DNA from: JADFOB01 sp964651325
GTDB lineage: Bacteria > Planctomycetota > Phycisphaerae > UBA1845
Direction: 5' to 3'
Length of the DNA: 40,350 nt
Assembly (NCBI GenBank): GCA_964651325.1
Contig: CAZYXP010000003.1
Span: forward strand, 1-40,350
The notes beneath the pieces are model-generated. The model was not told the origin of the DNA and did not search any database. It saw only the letters and a list, made by a program, of their open reading frames with translations. Each line of letters opens with the position of its first letter. Positions within the stretch are counted from its first letter, which is position 1. The translations under genes were made by a program, and so were the position numbers. Shown piece after piece: positions 8,309-17,211 of the stretch.

Positions 8309-9714
8309 TTCCCATGCGCCTCGGTGACATCGTCCGCGCGGTGGGCGGCACCGCCGATGCTATCTGCGGCGACACGCTGGTTCGGCGGGTCGTCACGAAT
8401 TCGCGAGACGTCAAAGCAGGCGATCTGTTTGTGGCGATCGTCGGGGCGCGGATGGACGGCCATCGCTTTGTCGAACCCGCCCTGGCGCGGGGGGCGGCAG
8501 CATGCCTGGTCTCGAAGAACGAAAACGGGGCGATACAGACCAACGAGTCGCGCATCCTCGTTAGTGACACCGTAGAAGCACTCGGAAAGCTAGCGGCCCA
8601 TTACCGTAATTCGGTCATGCCGAAGACCACGCGCATCGTGGCGATCACGGGGAGCAACGGCAAGACGACGACGAAATTCATGCTGGACCATGTTCTGAAA
8701 GCGGCGTTGCCCGGTCGGGCCGCCCCCGCAAGCTTCAACAACAACATTGGCGTGCCGCTGACCATCCTTTCCGCGAGAGAAAAGGATCGATACCTCGTCG
8801 TCGAGATCGGGTCGAACGCGCGCGGCGAGGTCGCGTCGCTCGCTGCCATAGCCGCCCCCGATGTCGGCGTGATTACGTCTATCGGCGAGGCCCATTTGGA
8901 AGGCTTCGGAAGCATCGAGGCCATTGCCGACGAGAAATCCTCCTTGCTCGACCATATCAAGACGCAGGGGGCGGCGTTCGTCAACGTCGATCGGCCAGAA
9001 ATCCTACCGTTCTTACGCCGGTTCGGCGGTGGTCGCCTGATGCGATTCGGGTTTGGCCGAGGCGCCGATCTTCGCGTAACCGACCCAAGCGGATCCATCG
9101 CGCACACTGCGTTTGAACTCGGTGGACGATTCCACGTCGAGCTGCCCCTGCCCGGACATCACCACGCGACCAACGCGGCCGTCGTCTTCGGCGTGGCTCG
9201 GTGGTTCGCGTTGGCGCCCAAACAGATCATACAGAGCCTCTCAACGTTTGAAGCCGCCCCCGGCCGCGCAAACCGGCGCACGGTCGGCGGGGTCAACATC
9301 ATTGACGACGCCTACAACGCGAATCCGGCCAGCATGGCTTCTGCGATCGACTCGCTGGGTCGCGCAGTCAGCCGTCGGCGCATCATGGTCATGGGCGACA
9401 TGCTGGAGCTCGGCGAGGCCGCCCTACCCCAGCACGATCGAGTCATCGAGCAAGCGATCGCATCGCCCATCGAGAAGATCATCGGAGTGGGAAGCGTCAT
9501 GGGCCAAGCGGTCGGGCTGTACGGCGCGCGGGCGGGCGGCGAACGCCTGATGAGTTTCCCGACGCAAGAGGAGGCAGGACGCTACCTGTGCTGCGCGCTA
9601 GAAGCCGGAGATACCGTCTGGATCAAGGGATCGCGGGCCATGGGCCTGGATCGCATTGTAGACTCGCTTTGCACGCGTTTGTGCGAAGCGAACAAGGCGA
9701 CCGCCTCCGCGTGA
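8305..9714 (+). CDS. murF: UDP-MurNAc-tripeptide:D-Ala-D-Ala ligase MurF
   Basis: MurF completes the cytoplasmic UDP-MurNAc-pentapeptide by adding D-Ala-D-Ala, the product of Ddl (encoded downstream at 15979). In the 469-residue protein I see the N-terminal TNSRDVKAGDLFVAIVG, the ATP loop ITGSNGKTTTKFM near 113-125, ASFNNNIGVPLTIL, EIGSNARGEVASLA, the carbamylated-lysine region, and the C-terminal DDAYNANPASMASAIDSL and VMGDMLELGE. The ATG at 8305 is chosen because it forms an ATGA overlap with the murE stop and follows GAGGTGG; the longer frame from 8266 lies inside murE. Translational coupling of murE and murF is likely. Confidence 0.97.
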   Translation: MIPMRLGDIVRAVGGTADAICGDTLVRRVVTNSRDVKAGDLFVAIVGARMDGHRFVEPALARGAAACLVSKNENGAIQTNESRILVSDTVEALGKLAAHYRNSVMPKTTRIVAITGSNGKTTTKFMLDHVLKAALPGRAAPASFNNNIGVPLTILSAREKDRYLVVEIGSNARGEVASLAAIAAPDVGVITSIGEAHLEGFGSIEAIADEKSSLLDHIKTQGAAFVNVDRPEILPFLRRFGGGRLMRFGFGRGADLRVTDPSGSIAHTAFELGGRFHVELPLPGHHHATNAAVVFGVARWFALAPKQIIQSLSTFEAAPGRANRRTVGGVNIIDDAYNANPASMASAIDSLGRAVSRRRIMVMGDMLELGEAALPQHDRVIEQAIASPIEKIIGVGSVMGQAVGLYGARAGGERLMSFPTQEEAGRYLCCALEAGDTVWIKGSRAMGLDRIVDSLCTRLCEANKATASA

Positions 9715-9751
9715 ACCATCCGAACCGCAGAAAGCACTGCTTGAGTTTATT

Positions 9752-10894
9752 GTGATTTACCATCTGCTTGATTTTTGGTTGGAAGGCAAACCCTACGCCT
9801 ACCAGGATCCGCTATTTCGCGGAGCCTGTGCGGCGCTCCTTTGCTTCCTGGCCATTCTTGTTTTCGCCCCACGGGTCATCCGGCGGCTGGTAGAATGGAA
9901 AGTCGGTGATCGACCCGAGTTTGACCACGCCACGCTTAATCAGCTGATGCAAAACAAGGCCAACATACCGACCATGGGCGGCGTCATCGTTCTGGGAGCC
10001 ATCGCCGTGGCGGTCCTATTGCTATGCGATTTGACCAATTTCTACGTCCAGCTCGGCTTGGCTTGCCTGGTTTGGCTTACCCTACTCGGTGGGATCGACG
10101 ATTGGCTCAAGCTAACCTCCGCGCGTCGCCAAGATTCGCGCGATGGGCTAAAAACGTACGAGAAACTGCTGTTTCAAATCGGCCTCGGCGTCTTGATCGG
10201 CTTTTACGTCTTCAACCACGGTCGCAGCAACTTCGCGATTTCCAGCCCGCTGGTCCAGCCCGGCGCCGTGGAAGCGTACAAAATCCTCTCCGTGCCGTTT
10301 TACAAAGTCGGCATACAGCTCGGCGCCCTGGCCTTCATGTTTGTTACGGTACTGGTCACCACGGGCACATCCAACGCGGTCAATCTGACGGATGGGATGG
10401 ACGGGCTGGCCGCCGGATGCGTCGCCATTTGCGCGCTGGTCTTCGCGGTGCTCACCTACATCGTCGGCAATGAAATGCTCGCCGCCAAGTTGCTGTTCCT
10501 GCACGTGCCCCAATGCGGAGAACTGGTCGTCTTCTGCGGTTCGATCTGCGGGGCTTGCCTGGGATTTCTCTGGTACAACTGCCATCCGGCCAAGGTCTTC
10601 ATGGGCGACACCGGATCGCTTCCATTGGGCGGGCTGATCGGCTATGTGGCCATCGTGACGCGGCAGGAATTGATGCTGTTGATCGCTGGAGGCGTCTTCG
10701 TAATCGAAGCCCTGTCGGTGATGACCCAAGTCGGCTATTTCAAATACTCCGGTGGCCAGCGCGTTTTTCGCTGCGCCCCGATTCACCACCATTTTCATCT
10801 GGGCGGATGGAGCGAGACGCAAACCGTCGTCCGTTTCTGGCTGGTGGCCGCCATGTTCGCCAGTTTCGCACTTGCGACGATTAAGCTACGATAA
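9752..10894 (+). CDS. mraY: Phospho-MurNAc-pentapeptide translocase MraY
   Basis: MraY joins phospho-MurNAc-pentapeptide to undecaprenyl phosphate, forming lipid I at the inner membrane. The 380-residue, about ten-helix protein carries the family motifs: NIPTMGGVIVLGA near 70, GGIDDWLKLTSARRQDSRDGL (the Asp pair near 115), NAVNLTDGMDGLAAG near 208, KVFMGDTGSLPLGGLIG near 282 and PIHHHFHLGGWSETQTVVRFW near 343, with the catalytic His-rich loop intact. The start is a GTG at 9752, which begins the hydrophilic N-terminus typical of the family. No strong ribosome site is seen. murD, which usually follows mraY, is missing; ftsW is next after 75 bases. Confidence 0.96.
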   Translation: MIYHLLDFWLEGKPYAYQDPLFRGACAALLCFLAILVFAPRVIRRLVEWKVGDRPEFDHATLNQLMQNKANIPTMGGVIVLGAIAVAVLLLCDLTNFYVQLGLACLVWLTLLGGIDDWLKLTSARRQDSRDGLKTYEKLLFQIGLGVLIGFYVFNHGRSNFAISSPLVQPGAVEAYKILSVPFYKVGIQLGALAFMFVTVLVTTGTSNAVNLTDGMDGLAAGCVAICALVFAVLTYIVGNEMLAAKLLFLHVPQCGELVVFCGSICGACLGFLWYNCHPAKVFMGDTGSLPLGGLIGYVAIVTRQELMLLIAGGVFVIEALSVMTQVGYFKYSGGQRVFRCAPIHHHFHLGGWSETQTVVRFWLVAAMFASFALATIKLR

Positions 10895-10969
10895 AGCCTG
10901 AAATGAAGCCCGCCAGCCGCGGAATTCGTTCGGGGAAACAGCGTTCGCGATGGTCACGGAAGACGCACC

Positions 10970-12193
10970 ATGCCGAAATCAATAGCACGCGCTCAAACCC
11001 GCCGCGACGCCATTCTGATCGTAGCGCTCGCGCTGCTGGTCCTAGGATTGGTGGCGGTGGCGTCTGCGACGGCTTCGCTTTCCCAATCTCTTCTCGAGTC
11101 ATTCTCCTGGAACAACTCCTTCGGACGGCAAGCCCTTTTTGTCCTGGTCGGCGCGAGCCTCATGGTGGCCGTTTCGCGTATGGCGCCCACCCTAGTGGGC
11201 TCCGGCTCCTGGCAGAAAGTCGCAGCCATCGCCCTTGGCGCCGTGGCGATGATTGGATTGACCCTCCCTCTCATTCCCGGGCTTGCAACCCAACATCGCG
11301 GCTCCCTACGCTGGCTACAGTTTTCCGCGGGCGGCGCGACCATCAACATGCAGCCGTCGGAATTTACCAAGTTGGCGATGGTGGTCTTCCTCGCTTGGTG
11401 GGCGACCCGGCCGAGCGTCGATCTGCGCTCGTTTTGGACGGGATTCATGCCGATGATCTGCGGCGTCGGCCTGTGCGCGGGGCTCGTTGCGCAGGAGGAC
11501 GTAGGCACGGCCGCCTTAATGGCGGTGGTGGCCGTGATGGTGCTGGTCGTGGCGGGTTGCAGGCTGATCCACCTTGGCTCGGCCGCGCTGCTCGGTATCG
11601 GCGGGCTGGCCTACCTCATTGTTTTTGAGACCTATCGCATGCGGCGAATCAACGCCTTTTGGGATCTTACCGAGGATCCGCTCGGGGACAGCTATCAACC
11701 GTTGCAGTCCCTAACCACCATCGCTTCCGGCGGTTGGTTCGGCATGGGGCTTGGCGCGGGGATTCAAAAACACGGGTACCTACCGGAAAACCACACCGAC
11801 TTCATATTCGCGACGATCTGCGAGGAGATGGGCCTCTTGGGCGGGTTTGTGATCATCGGCCTGTTCGGCACGATGGTCTGGCTCGGGCTCAAGACCATGC
11901 GCAACGCCGCTTCGAACTTTGAACGCCTGCTCGCCTTCGGGCTCACCGCCATGATCGGATGGCAAGCCGTGATGAATATCGCTGTGGTGACGGTGGTGGC
12001 GCCTACGACCGGCATCTCGCTGCCCTTCGTCTCTGCCGGCGGGAGCGGCATTCTGACGTATTCAGTGATGATCGGCCTGTTGGCTGCGATCGCGTATCGC
12101 AGCCAAATGGTCGAGGCCGGACAGCGACCGGCACTGGCCACAGGCGCGGCCATTCGCTTCGGCGCGGCCTCCCCTCAAGCGGGTACGCCCTAA
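10970..12193 (+). CDS. ftsW: Septal peptidoglycan polymerase FtsW (SEDS family)
   Basis: SEDS proteins polymerise glycan strands from lipid II; FtsW works with FtsI at the septum. The 407-residue protein has about ten membrane segments and the SEDS landmarks: QPSEFTKLAMVVFLAWW near 126, QEDVGTAALMAVVAVMVLVV near 171, the extracellular HTDFIFATICEEMG near 273, and TTGISLPFVSAGGSG near 345 (consensus PTTGVPLPFVSYGGSS). I name it FtsW rather than RodA from its place between mraY and murG. The ATG at 10970 follows GGAAGA. Its stop is three bases before the murG start. Confidence 0.93.
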   Translation: MPKSIARAQTRRDAILIVALALLVLGLVAVASATASLSQSLLESFSWNNSFGRQALFVLVGASLMVAVSRMAPTLVGSGSWQKVAAIALGAVAMIGLTLPLIPGLATQHRGSLRWLQFSAGGATINMQPSEFTKLAMVVFLAWWATRPSVDLRSFWTGFMPMICGVGLCAGLVAQEDVGTAALMAVVAVMVLVVAGCRLIHLGSAALLGIGGLAYLIVFETYRMRRINAFWDLTEDPLGDSYQPLQSLTTIASGGWFGMGLGAGIQKHGYLPENHTDFIFATICEEMGLLGGFVIIGLFGTMVWLGLKTMRNAASNFERLLAFGLTAMIGWQAVMNIAVVTVVAPTTGISLPFVSAGGSGILTYSVMIGLLAAIAYRSQMVEAGQRPALATGAAIRFGAASPQAGTP

Positions 12194-12196
12194 ACC

Positions 12197-13384
12197 ATGG
12201 GACACGCCGGCGAGCCCAAACCCCTCATTGTTTTCGCCGGCGGCGGCACCGGAGGCCATCTGTATCCGGCCCTCGCCATCGCCGGCTCGCTTCGGCGGTT
12301 GGCCAAGGGCTGTCGAATCGTCTTTTTCGGCACGGACCGGCCCATCGACGCGCAGATTCTTTCGAACACGCAGTGGGAGTTGATTTGCCAGCGGCTGCCG
12401 CGTTTGTCGGCCGCGCCGTGGCGCTGGCCGGGGATCGCAGCCGCCTATCGTCGGGCGGCCACCGAGTGTCACAGTCGCTTCCTGCAGGACCGCCCCGATT
12501 GGGTGATCGGAACCGGCGGCCTCGGCTGCGTTCCTCCGGTGCGGCAAGCCGCGAAGCTGGGCATCAAGACGGCGCTCCTCAATCCCGACGCCCTCCCCGG
12601 CCGCGCCAACAAACATTTGGCGCGATCGGTGGACACCGTCTTCGTCCAGTGGCCCAAAGCGAGGGAGGCGTTTTCAAGCTTGATCGAAGTTCAGGTGACC
12701 GGCTGCCCGGTCCGTTCCGCGTTTGCGCGCTGCTCCCGAGACGACGGCCTCCAACGATTCGACCTTGATCCCGACAAGAAAACGCTGCTCGTCACCGGAG
12801 CGTCGCAAGGCGCGCGGACCATTAACGAGGCCACGGTCGCATGCGTCGATTTCCTCAAGAGCCAGCGCGATTGGCAAGTGCTACACCTTACCGGGCAAGC
12901 CGACTACGATTCGGTCGTATCCGGCTACACCGACGCGCGATACAAGGCCGTGGTCGTCGCGTTCACCGAACACATGGCCGATGCCCTCGCGTGCGCCGAT
13001 CTGGTCGTTTCGCGGGGGGGGGCATCCACGCTCGCGGAAATCACAGCGCTCGGTAAGCCTTCGATCCTGCTTCCTTACCCCTACCATCGAGACATGCACC
13101 AACTGGCCAACGCACAATGCCTTGCGGATACGAACCACGGCCCGGCCGCCAGGATCGTCATTGATGCTAAAAACAGGCACGAAAACGCGCCCAAGCTACG
13201 CCAGGCATTGCAAGAAATCATGTCTGACGCAAGGCTCCGCGACGCGATGGCCAAGGCGGCCGCGGCGCTGAGCGCGGGCGATCCCGCCGACAAAATCGCC
13301 CGTGTTTTGCTGGAAACGACAGACCGATCTTCATCTCGCCAAGCCTGTGAATTGTTGGAGCCGACGCCGCAAACGGCCCGATGA
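12197..13384 (+). CDS. murG: UDP-GlcNAc:lipid I N-acetylglucosaminyltransferase MurG
   Basis: MurG adds GlcNAc to lipid I to form lipid II on the cytoplasmic face of the membrane. The 395-residue GT28 protein has GGGTGGHLYPALA at residues 14-26, GGLGCVPPVRQAAKLGIK near 110, PGRANKHLAR after it, GASQGARTIN near 200, and the donor site SRGGASTLAEITALGKPSILLPYPY near 270 followed by HQLANA. The acceptor-side HEQN found in many MurG proteins reads LNPD here, a local departure. The ATG at 12197 is three bases after ftsW with no clear ribosome site, so coupling with ftsW is likely. The gene is followed by a terminator-like hairpin at 13457. Confidence 0.95.
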   Translation: MGHAGEPKPLIVFAGGGTGGHLYPALAIAGSLRRLAKGCRIVFFGTDRPIDAQILSNTQWELICQRLPRLSAAPWRWPGIAAAYRRAATECHSRFLQDRPDWVIGTGGLGCVPPVRQAAKLGIKTALLNPDALPGRANKHLARSVDTVFVQWPKAREAFSSLIEVQVTGCPVRSAFARCSRDDGLQRFDLDPDKKTLLVTGASQGARTINEATVACVDFLKSQRDWQVLHLTGQADYDSVVSGYTDARYKAVVVAFTEHMADALACADLVVSRGGASTLAEITALGKPSILLPYPYHRDMHQLANAQCLADTNHGPAARIVIDAKNRHENAPKLRQALQEIMSDARLRDAMAKAAAALSAGDPADKIARVLLETTDRSSSRQACELLEPTPQTAR

Positions 13385-13456
13385 AAATAGGGAGGCGTGC
13401 CCCCTGTTCGCAGGGCGGCGATTTCGTTATCGTTAAGAAACTTAAGCTGCCAAAAC

Positions 13457-13485
13457 CCGTACGGACAACGTACGGTTTTCTCTTT
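13457..13485 (+). terminator. Intrinsic terminator or attenuator between murG and murC
   Basis: A perfect 7-bp stem CCGTACG-gacaa-CGTACGG (13457-13475) is followed at once by TTTTCTCTTT. This has the form of a rho-independent terminator. It stands only 16 bases before the murC start codon and directly before its ribosome binding site, inside what is otherwise a co-directional cluster, so it may end a murG transcript partly or act as an attenuator. Confidence 0.7.
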
Positions 13486-13501
13486 CGCAAAAGGAGTTGC
13501 G

Positions 13502-14980
13502 ATGAACGCACCGCCTCCCCTCGGCCCGTTTCGCGATCGCAGGGTTCACCTGATTGGGATTGGCGGGTGCGGGATGAGCGGCGCGGCAGCCATGCTGCTT
13601 GATATGGGGGCGAGCGTTTCCGGATCAGACCTGGGCCAATTCGAAGGGCTCGGCGCGCTCGTGTCCAGCGGCGCGAGAATCGCGATTGGCCACCGCAGTG
13701 AGCAGGTCCACCCGGATACAGATCTGGTGGTCATGAGTGCAGCCGTGCCCGATACCAACCCAGAATTAGTGGAGGCGCGGCGCCGGAACCTGCCCGTCAT
13801 CAAGTACGCCCAATTGCTCGGTCAGCTCATGAGCCATCGCGTCGGCGTGGCCATCGCGGGCACGCACGGCAAGAGCACCACAACCGCTCTGGCCGCATGG
13901 CTGTTCCGAGACTCCGGGTTAGACCCATCTTTTATTTTCGGCGCCAGATCGGAACAACTTGGTGGGCCCAGCGGGGTCGGCCGGGGCGATCAGTTCGTGG
14001 TGGAGGCGTGCGAGTTCGATCGATCCTTCTTGCAATTGCGCCCGCACTACGCGGCGATTCTCAACATCGAACGGGATCACCTCGATTGCTACAACGACTT
14101 TGACGACTTGATCGATGCCTTCTCCTCGTTCGCCGGGCAGGTGGAGCCCAGCGGCCTGCTGATCTGCAACGGCGAAGATCCAATCGCGTGTCGGGCCGCC
14201 CGTGCGGCAGTGGCCTGCGTTGAGACGTTTGGTTTCGATGAATCGGCCGATTGGCGGGCAGTCAACCTCGAGTGCGAATTAGGGTGCTATCGTTTCGACG
14301 TCGAATACCACGGCCGGAACCTGTTTTCGACAAGCCTCTGCATCCCCGGTCGATACAACGTCGCCAACGCGCTGGCGGCTGCGGCGCTTGCGCATCATGC
14401 TGGCGCGGACGTGGATGCCTTGGCGAAGGCCATGCCGGAGTTTTTCGGAATTCAGCGCCGATTGAGCTGGTGCGGCCAAGGGAGAGGAATCACCATTGTC
14501 GATGATTACGCCCATCATCCAACCGAAATCAAGGTGACGATCGGCGCCGCGCGAGCGCGCTATCAACCCAAACGCACCTTGGTCGTGTTTCAGCCCCACC
14601 AATACGCACGCACGTGCGATTTGATGGATGAGTTCGCCGAGGCCTTTGCCCAGGCGGACGAAGTCATCGTGCCCGACATCTATGCGGCCCGCGAACCCGG
14701 CGCGCGTGCCGCCGAGGGCTCCGCGGAACTTGTCGATCGAATCCGCGCCCGCGGTGGAAGGGCGCGATATCGGGCAACCTTGCCGGACGCGGCGAAACAC
14801 GTGCTGGCCGAAGCGCGCGCCGGAGATCTGGTCGTGACCATGGGAGCGGGAGACGTTTGGAAAATTGCGGATGAACTGGTGGGAAAACTTTGCGGACAGG
14901 ATGCAACAGGATGTTCCGCTCGCACGCATGACCTGGTTCCGGCTGGGCGGCAACGCGCGGTGCCTGTTCCGACCGCGTGA
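13502..14980 (+). CDS. murC: UDP-MurNAc:L-alanine ligase MurC
   Basis: MurC starts the stem peptide by adding L-Ala to UDP-MurNAc. The 492-residue protein has HLIGIGGCGMSGAA near 16-29, the ATP loop GTHGKSTTT near 120, EACEFDRSFL, NIERDHLDCYND, DDYAHHPTEIKVTI and the C-terminal FQPHQYARTCDLMDEFA. I start at the ATG at 13502 because it follows AAAAGGAG at good spacing; the longer frame from 13397 crosses the terminator. The C-terminus runs about 30 residues past the usual end (after KIADELVGKL), a Cys/Arg/Pro-rich tail that lies entirely on top of the murB start. The tail looks unselected, so it may be a late stop codon tolerated through overlap. Confidence 0.95.
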   Translation: MNAPPPLGPFRDRRVHLIGIGGCGMSGAAAMLLDMGASVSGSDLGQFEGLGALVSSGARIAIGHRSEQVHPDTDLVVMSAAVPDTNPELVEARRRNLPVIKYAQLLGQLMSHRVGVAIAGTHGKSTTTALAAWLFRDSGLDPSFIFGARSEQLGGPSGVGRGDQFVVEACEFDRSFLQLRPHYAAILNIERDHLDCYNDFDDLIDAFSSFAGQVEPSGLLICNGEDPIACRAARAAVACVETFGFDESADWRAVNLECELGCYRFDVEYHGRNLFSTSLCIPGRYNVANALAAAALAHHAGADVDALAKAMPEFFGIQRRLSWCGQGRGITIVDDYAHHPTEIKVTIGAARARYQPKRTLVVFQPHQYARTCDLMDEFAEAFAQADEVIVPDIYAAREPGARAAEGSAELVDRIRARGGRARYRATLPDAAKHVLAEARAGDLVVTMGAGDVWKIADELVGKLCGQDATGCSARTHDLVPAGRQRAVPVPTA

Positions 14981-15749
14981 TGCGGACGACCTGGCCTGCC
15001 TGATGCGCCGGGCTGCCGAGCAGCGGGTGCCGGTTAAGGTGCTCGGGGCCGGCGCCAACGTGCTGGTGGGCGACGACGGGTTTGACGGCGTGGTCGTGCG
15101 ATTGGATGCGCCCGCGCTGAAGCGTGTCGAGCAGCGCGGCGATTGCTGCACGGTCGGCGGCGGCGCAGACCTCATGCCGCTTTCGCGCGGCCTCAGCGAC
15201 CGCGGCTGGTCCGGCCTGGAATGCATGGCAGGCATACCCGCCACGGTTGGCGGCGCCGTCAAAATGAACGCCGGGGGACGATTCGGAGAAATCGGGGATG
15301 TTATTCGTGAGGTAGTGCTTGTAGACAAAGCGGGCGAGATGGATACGTGGTCTGCGCATCGGCTTGGCTTGGGCTACCGCAGCAGCAACATCACCGATCA
15401 GATCGTCGTCAGCGTCACGATGCAACTTGCCGAGGCTGATCCGAGTGAATCCGGCGGCCGGTACGCGGAGTATTTTGCGTTTAAGGAGCAATCTCAACCG
15501 ATCAAGGACCGCAGCGCGGGCTGCGTTTTTAAGAACCCCGCAGGGGAATCGGCCGGCGCGCTGATCGACCGAGCCGGATTGAAAGGGCTTTCCTGCGGCG
15601 GCGCCGAGGTCTCGCACCGGCATGCCAACTTCATCGTGACCCGGCAAAATGCCATAGCGTCCGACGTCATCCGGCTGATCGACAGGGTTCGCACAATCAT
15701 TGACAAGGACTTTGGCATAGAACTAGAAACCGAGGTCGACATTTGGTAG
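14871..15749 (+). CDS. murB: UDP-N-acetylenolpyruvoylglucosamine reductase MurB
   Basis: MurB is the flavoenzyme that reduces enolpyruvyl-UDP-GlcNAc to UDP-MurNAc with NADPH. The 292-residue protein has the FAD-binding signature MTWFRLGGNARCLFRP near 20, LGAGANVLVGDDGFDGVVVRL near 55, GLECMAGIPATVGGAVKMNAGG near 115 and the C-terminal HRHANFIV. It is the short, type II form. The proton-donating residue, Ser in most MurB (GSxFKNP), is Cys here (AGCVFKNP, codon at 15522). The start is placed at the ATG at 14871, giving a 110-base overlap with murC; a TTG at 14865 and an ATG at 14901 are alternatives, the last preserving all conserved residues. Confidence 0.93.
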   Translation: MNWWENFADRMQQDVPLARMTWFRLGGNARCLFRPRDADDLACLMRRAAEQRVPVKVLGAGANVLVGDDGFDGVVVRLDAPALKRVEQRGDCCTVGGGADLMPLSRGLSDRGWSGLECMAGIPATVGGAVKMNAGGRFGEIGDVIREVVLVDKAGEMDTWSAHRLGLGYRSSNITDQIVVSVTMQLAEADPSESGGRYAEYFAFKEQSQPIKDRSAGCVFKNPAGESAGALIDRAGLKGLSCGGAEVSHRHANFIVTRQNAIASDVIRLIDRVRTIIDKDFGIELETEVDIW

Positions 15750-15770
15750 GAGCCAATAGGCGTGTACCGC

Positions 15771-15793
15771 GCCGCGGGCTTCAGCCCGCGCGG
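15771..15793. repeat. REP-like palindrome CGCGGGCT-TC-AGCCCGCG
   Basis: In the murB-ddl gap an 8-bp stem with a 2-base centre lies within a 23-base unit that is repeated exactly at 17039-17061. A sister with AA at the centre occurs at 38810-38827. The remainder of the gap (15794-15978) holds other short self-complementary pieces such as CCTGCCAG near 15856 and no gene. Confidence 0.85.
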
Positions 15794-15978
15794 TCACAGG
15801 TGCCTGGCACTTACGAAATGGTAGCAGCCCATACGAGTGCGGGGCAGGTGTTTGCCTGCCAGTAGCGAGCGAGCCATATATGGGCAGGGGAACGCCCCGC
15901 CTCCGGCGGACCAACCCACTGCCCTACCGGGCAGTTGATAGCTGACGGTTCACTGATACCGACAAGGATGATCGCATC

Positions 15979-16944
15979 ATGACCACAACGCAGGCCGCCG
16001 TACAAACCATCAACAATGCAAGCTCAACCATTGACGTGCTCGATGTCATCGTCCTATCCGGCGGTCCCAGTGCCGAACGAGAGGTCAGCCTGCAAAGCGG
16101 CCAAAGTGTCGCTACGGCGCTTGGTCGGTTGGGCCATCGCGTCATCCTCGGCGACATTGGCCCGCAAGACTTTTCCATCCTGAAAAACGAAGCCGATTTC
16201 GTCTTCATCGCCTTACACGGCACGTTTGGCGAGGACGGCACAATTCAGGCTGAGCTTGATCGGCGGCACATCCCTTACTCCGGTTCGTCCGCGAGCGTCT
16301 CCCGTCTGGTCATGGACAAGGTCCAAACGAAGATGCGTTTGGAGCAATGCCAACTCCCCACGCCGCGATACGAGCTGGTCACGGCCGATTCAATTACCGG
16401 CCTGGCCGAACGGTTCTCGGCACCGGCCTTCGTCAAGCCGGTCGCCTCCGGCAGCAGCGTGGATACGATGATCGTCAAGACGGCGCGGCAGCTTCAGTCG
16501 GCCGCCGCAGGGCTGGTCGATCGCTACGGTGGCGCGCTCGTGGAGGTCTGCATCACGGGTCCGGAATTGACTTGTGCCGTCGTCGGAGATCAAGCGCTGC
16601 CCGTTTGCGAAATCCGCACGAAGCGCGCGTTCTACAACTACGAAGCCAAGTACCTCGACAACGACACGCAGTATCTCTTCGAACTCGACCTCCCGACCGA
16701 GCTGATTCAAAACGTGCAGGAGATTTCGATCAAAGCGCACCGGGCCTTGGGCTGCGAAGTGATTTCACGAGTCGACATCATGGTCGATGCAAAGACGCAT
16801 GAGCCGCACATCCTGGAAATCAACACGATTCCCGGCTTCACGGATCACTCCCTGGTTCCCAAAGCCGCATCGCGCGTTGGCATGAATTTCGACCAACTGT
16901 GTCAGACCATCATAGAATTATCGTTAGAAAAATCGCTTTCGTAG
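15979..16944 (+). CDS. ddl: D-alanine:D-alanine ligase
   Basis: Ddl joins two D-Ala with ATP to make the dipeptide used by MurF. The 321-residue ATP-grasp protein shows LSGGPSAEREVSLQSGQSV near 18-36, FIALHGTFGEDGTIQ near 75, YSGSSASVSRLVMDK near 97, FVKPVASGSSVD near 152, YNYEAKY near 215, and the metal and substrate site HILEINTIPGFTDHSLVPKAA near 275. The Tyr of NYEAKY and the SLVPKAA loop are those of the D-Ala-D-Ala type, not the D-lactate type. The ATG at 15979 is preceded by AAGGATG about nine bases upstream. The order murC-murB-ddl followed by an ftsQ-like gene matches the standard dcw order. Confidence 0.96.
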   Translation: MTTTQAAVQTINNASSTIDVLDVIVLSGGPSAEREVSLQSGQSVATALGRLGHRVILGDIGPQDFSILKNEADFVFIALHGTFGEDGTIQAELDRRHIPYSGSSASVSRLVMDKVQTKMRLEQCQLPTPRYELVTADSITGLAERFSAPAFVKPVASGSSVDTMIVKTARQLQSAAAGLVDRYGGALVEVCITGPELTCAVVGDQALPVCEIRTKRAFYNYEAKYLDNDTQYLFELDLPTELIQNVQEISIKAHRALGCEVISRVDIMVDAKTHEPHILEINTIPGFTDHSLVPKAASRVGMNFDQLCQTIIELSLEKSLS

Positions 16945-17038
16945 TTAAGAGTTAGACGGTGTTGAATGGTCCAAAACGAATCGAACGCTCCCCCGAGCCG
17001 CGGGCTTCTGTTCCTGAGCCGCATGCTTCTCTTCCCGA

Positions 17039-17061
17039 GCCGCGGGCTTCAGCCCGCGCGG
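17039..17061. repeat. Second exact copy of the CGCGGGCT-TC-AGCCCGCG palindrome
   Basis: This unit is identical over 23 bases to 15771-15793 about 1.3 kb upstream. Degenerate half-copies (GAGCCGCGGGCTTC near 16997, GAGCCGCATGCTTC near 17019) stand just before it, giving a small tandem of related pieces. An open frame across it (16966-17175) encodes only repeat-derived residues and is not called. Confidence 0.85.
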
Positions 17062-17211
17062 CCTCCGGCATTGTGTGACGCGCTGACCTGCAGCACCGCG
17101 CAAGCTAAGGCGTGCGGCTCGGAATCAGTTGCGCGGAAGCCCTGGGGCCGCCCAACGCGGACCATGACTCGCTGATGGCTGTCGGCTGATAACGGACAGC
17201 GTTCACGCTGC

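Noticed and set aside
10895..10969. A remnant of murD between mraY and ftsW
   Set aside because: The gap is only 75 bases and contains no Mur ligase motif.
14279..15647. Long minus-strand frames (349 and 327 residues) over murC and murB
   Set aside because: They lie opposite two genes with complete family motifs and have shadow-like composition.
16966..17175. 69-residue frame between ddl and the ftsQ-like gene
   Set aside because: Its sequence consists of the REP-like repeats read as codons.
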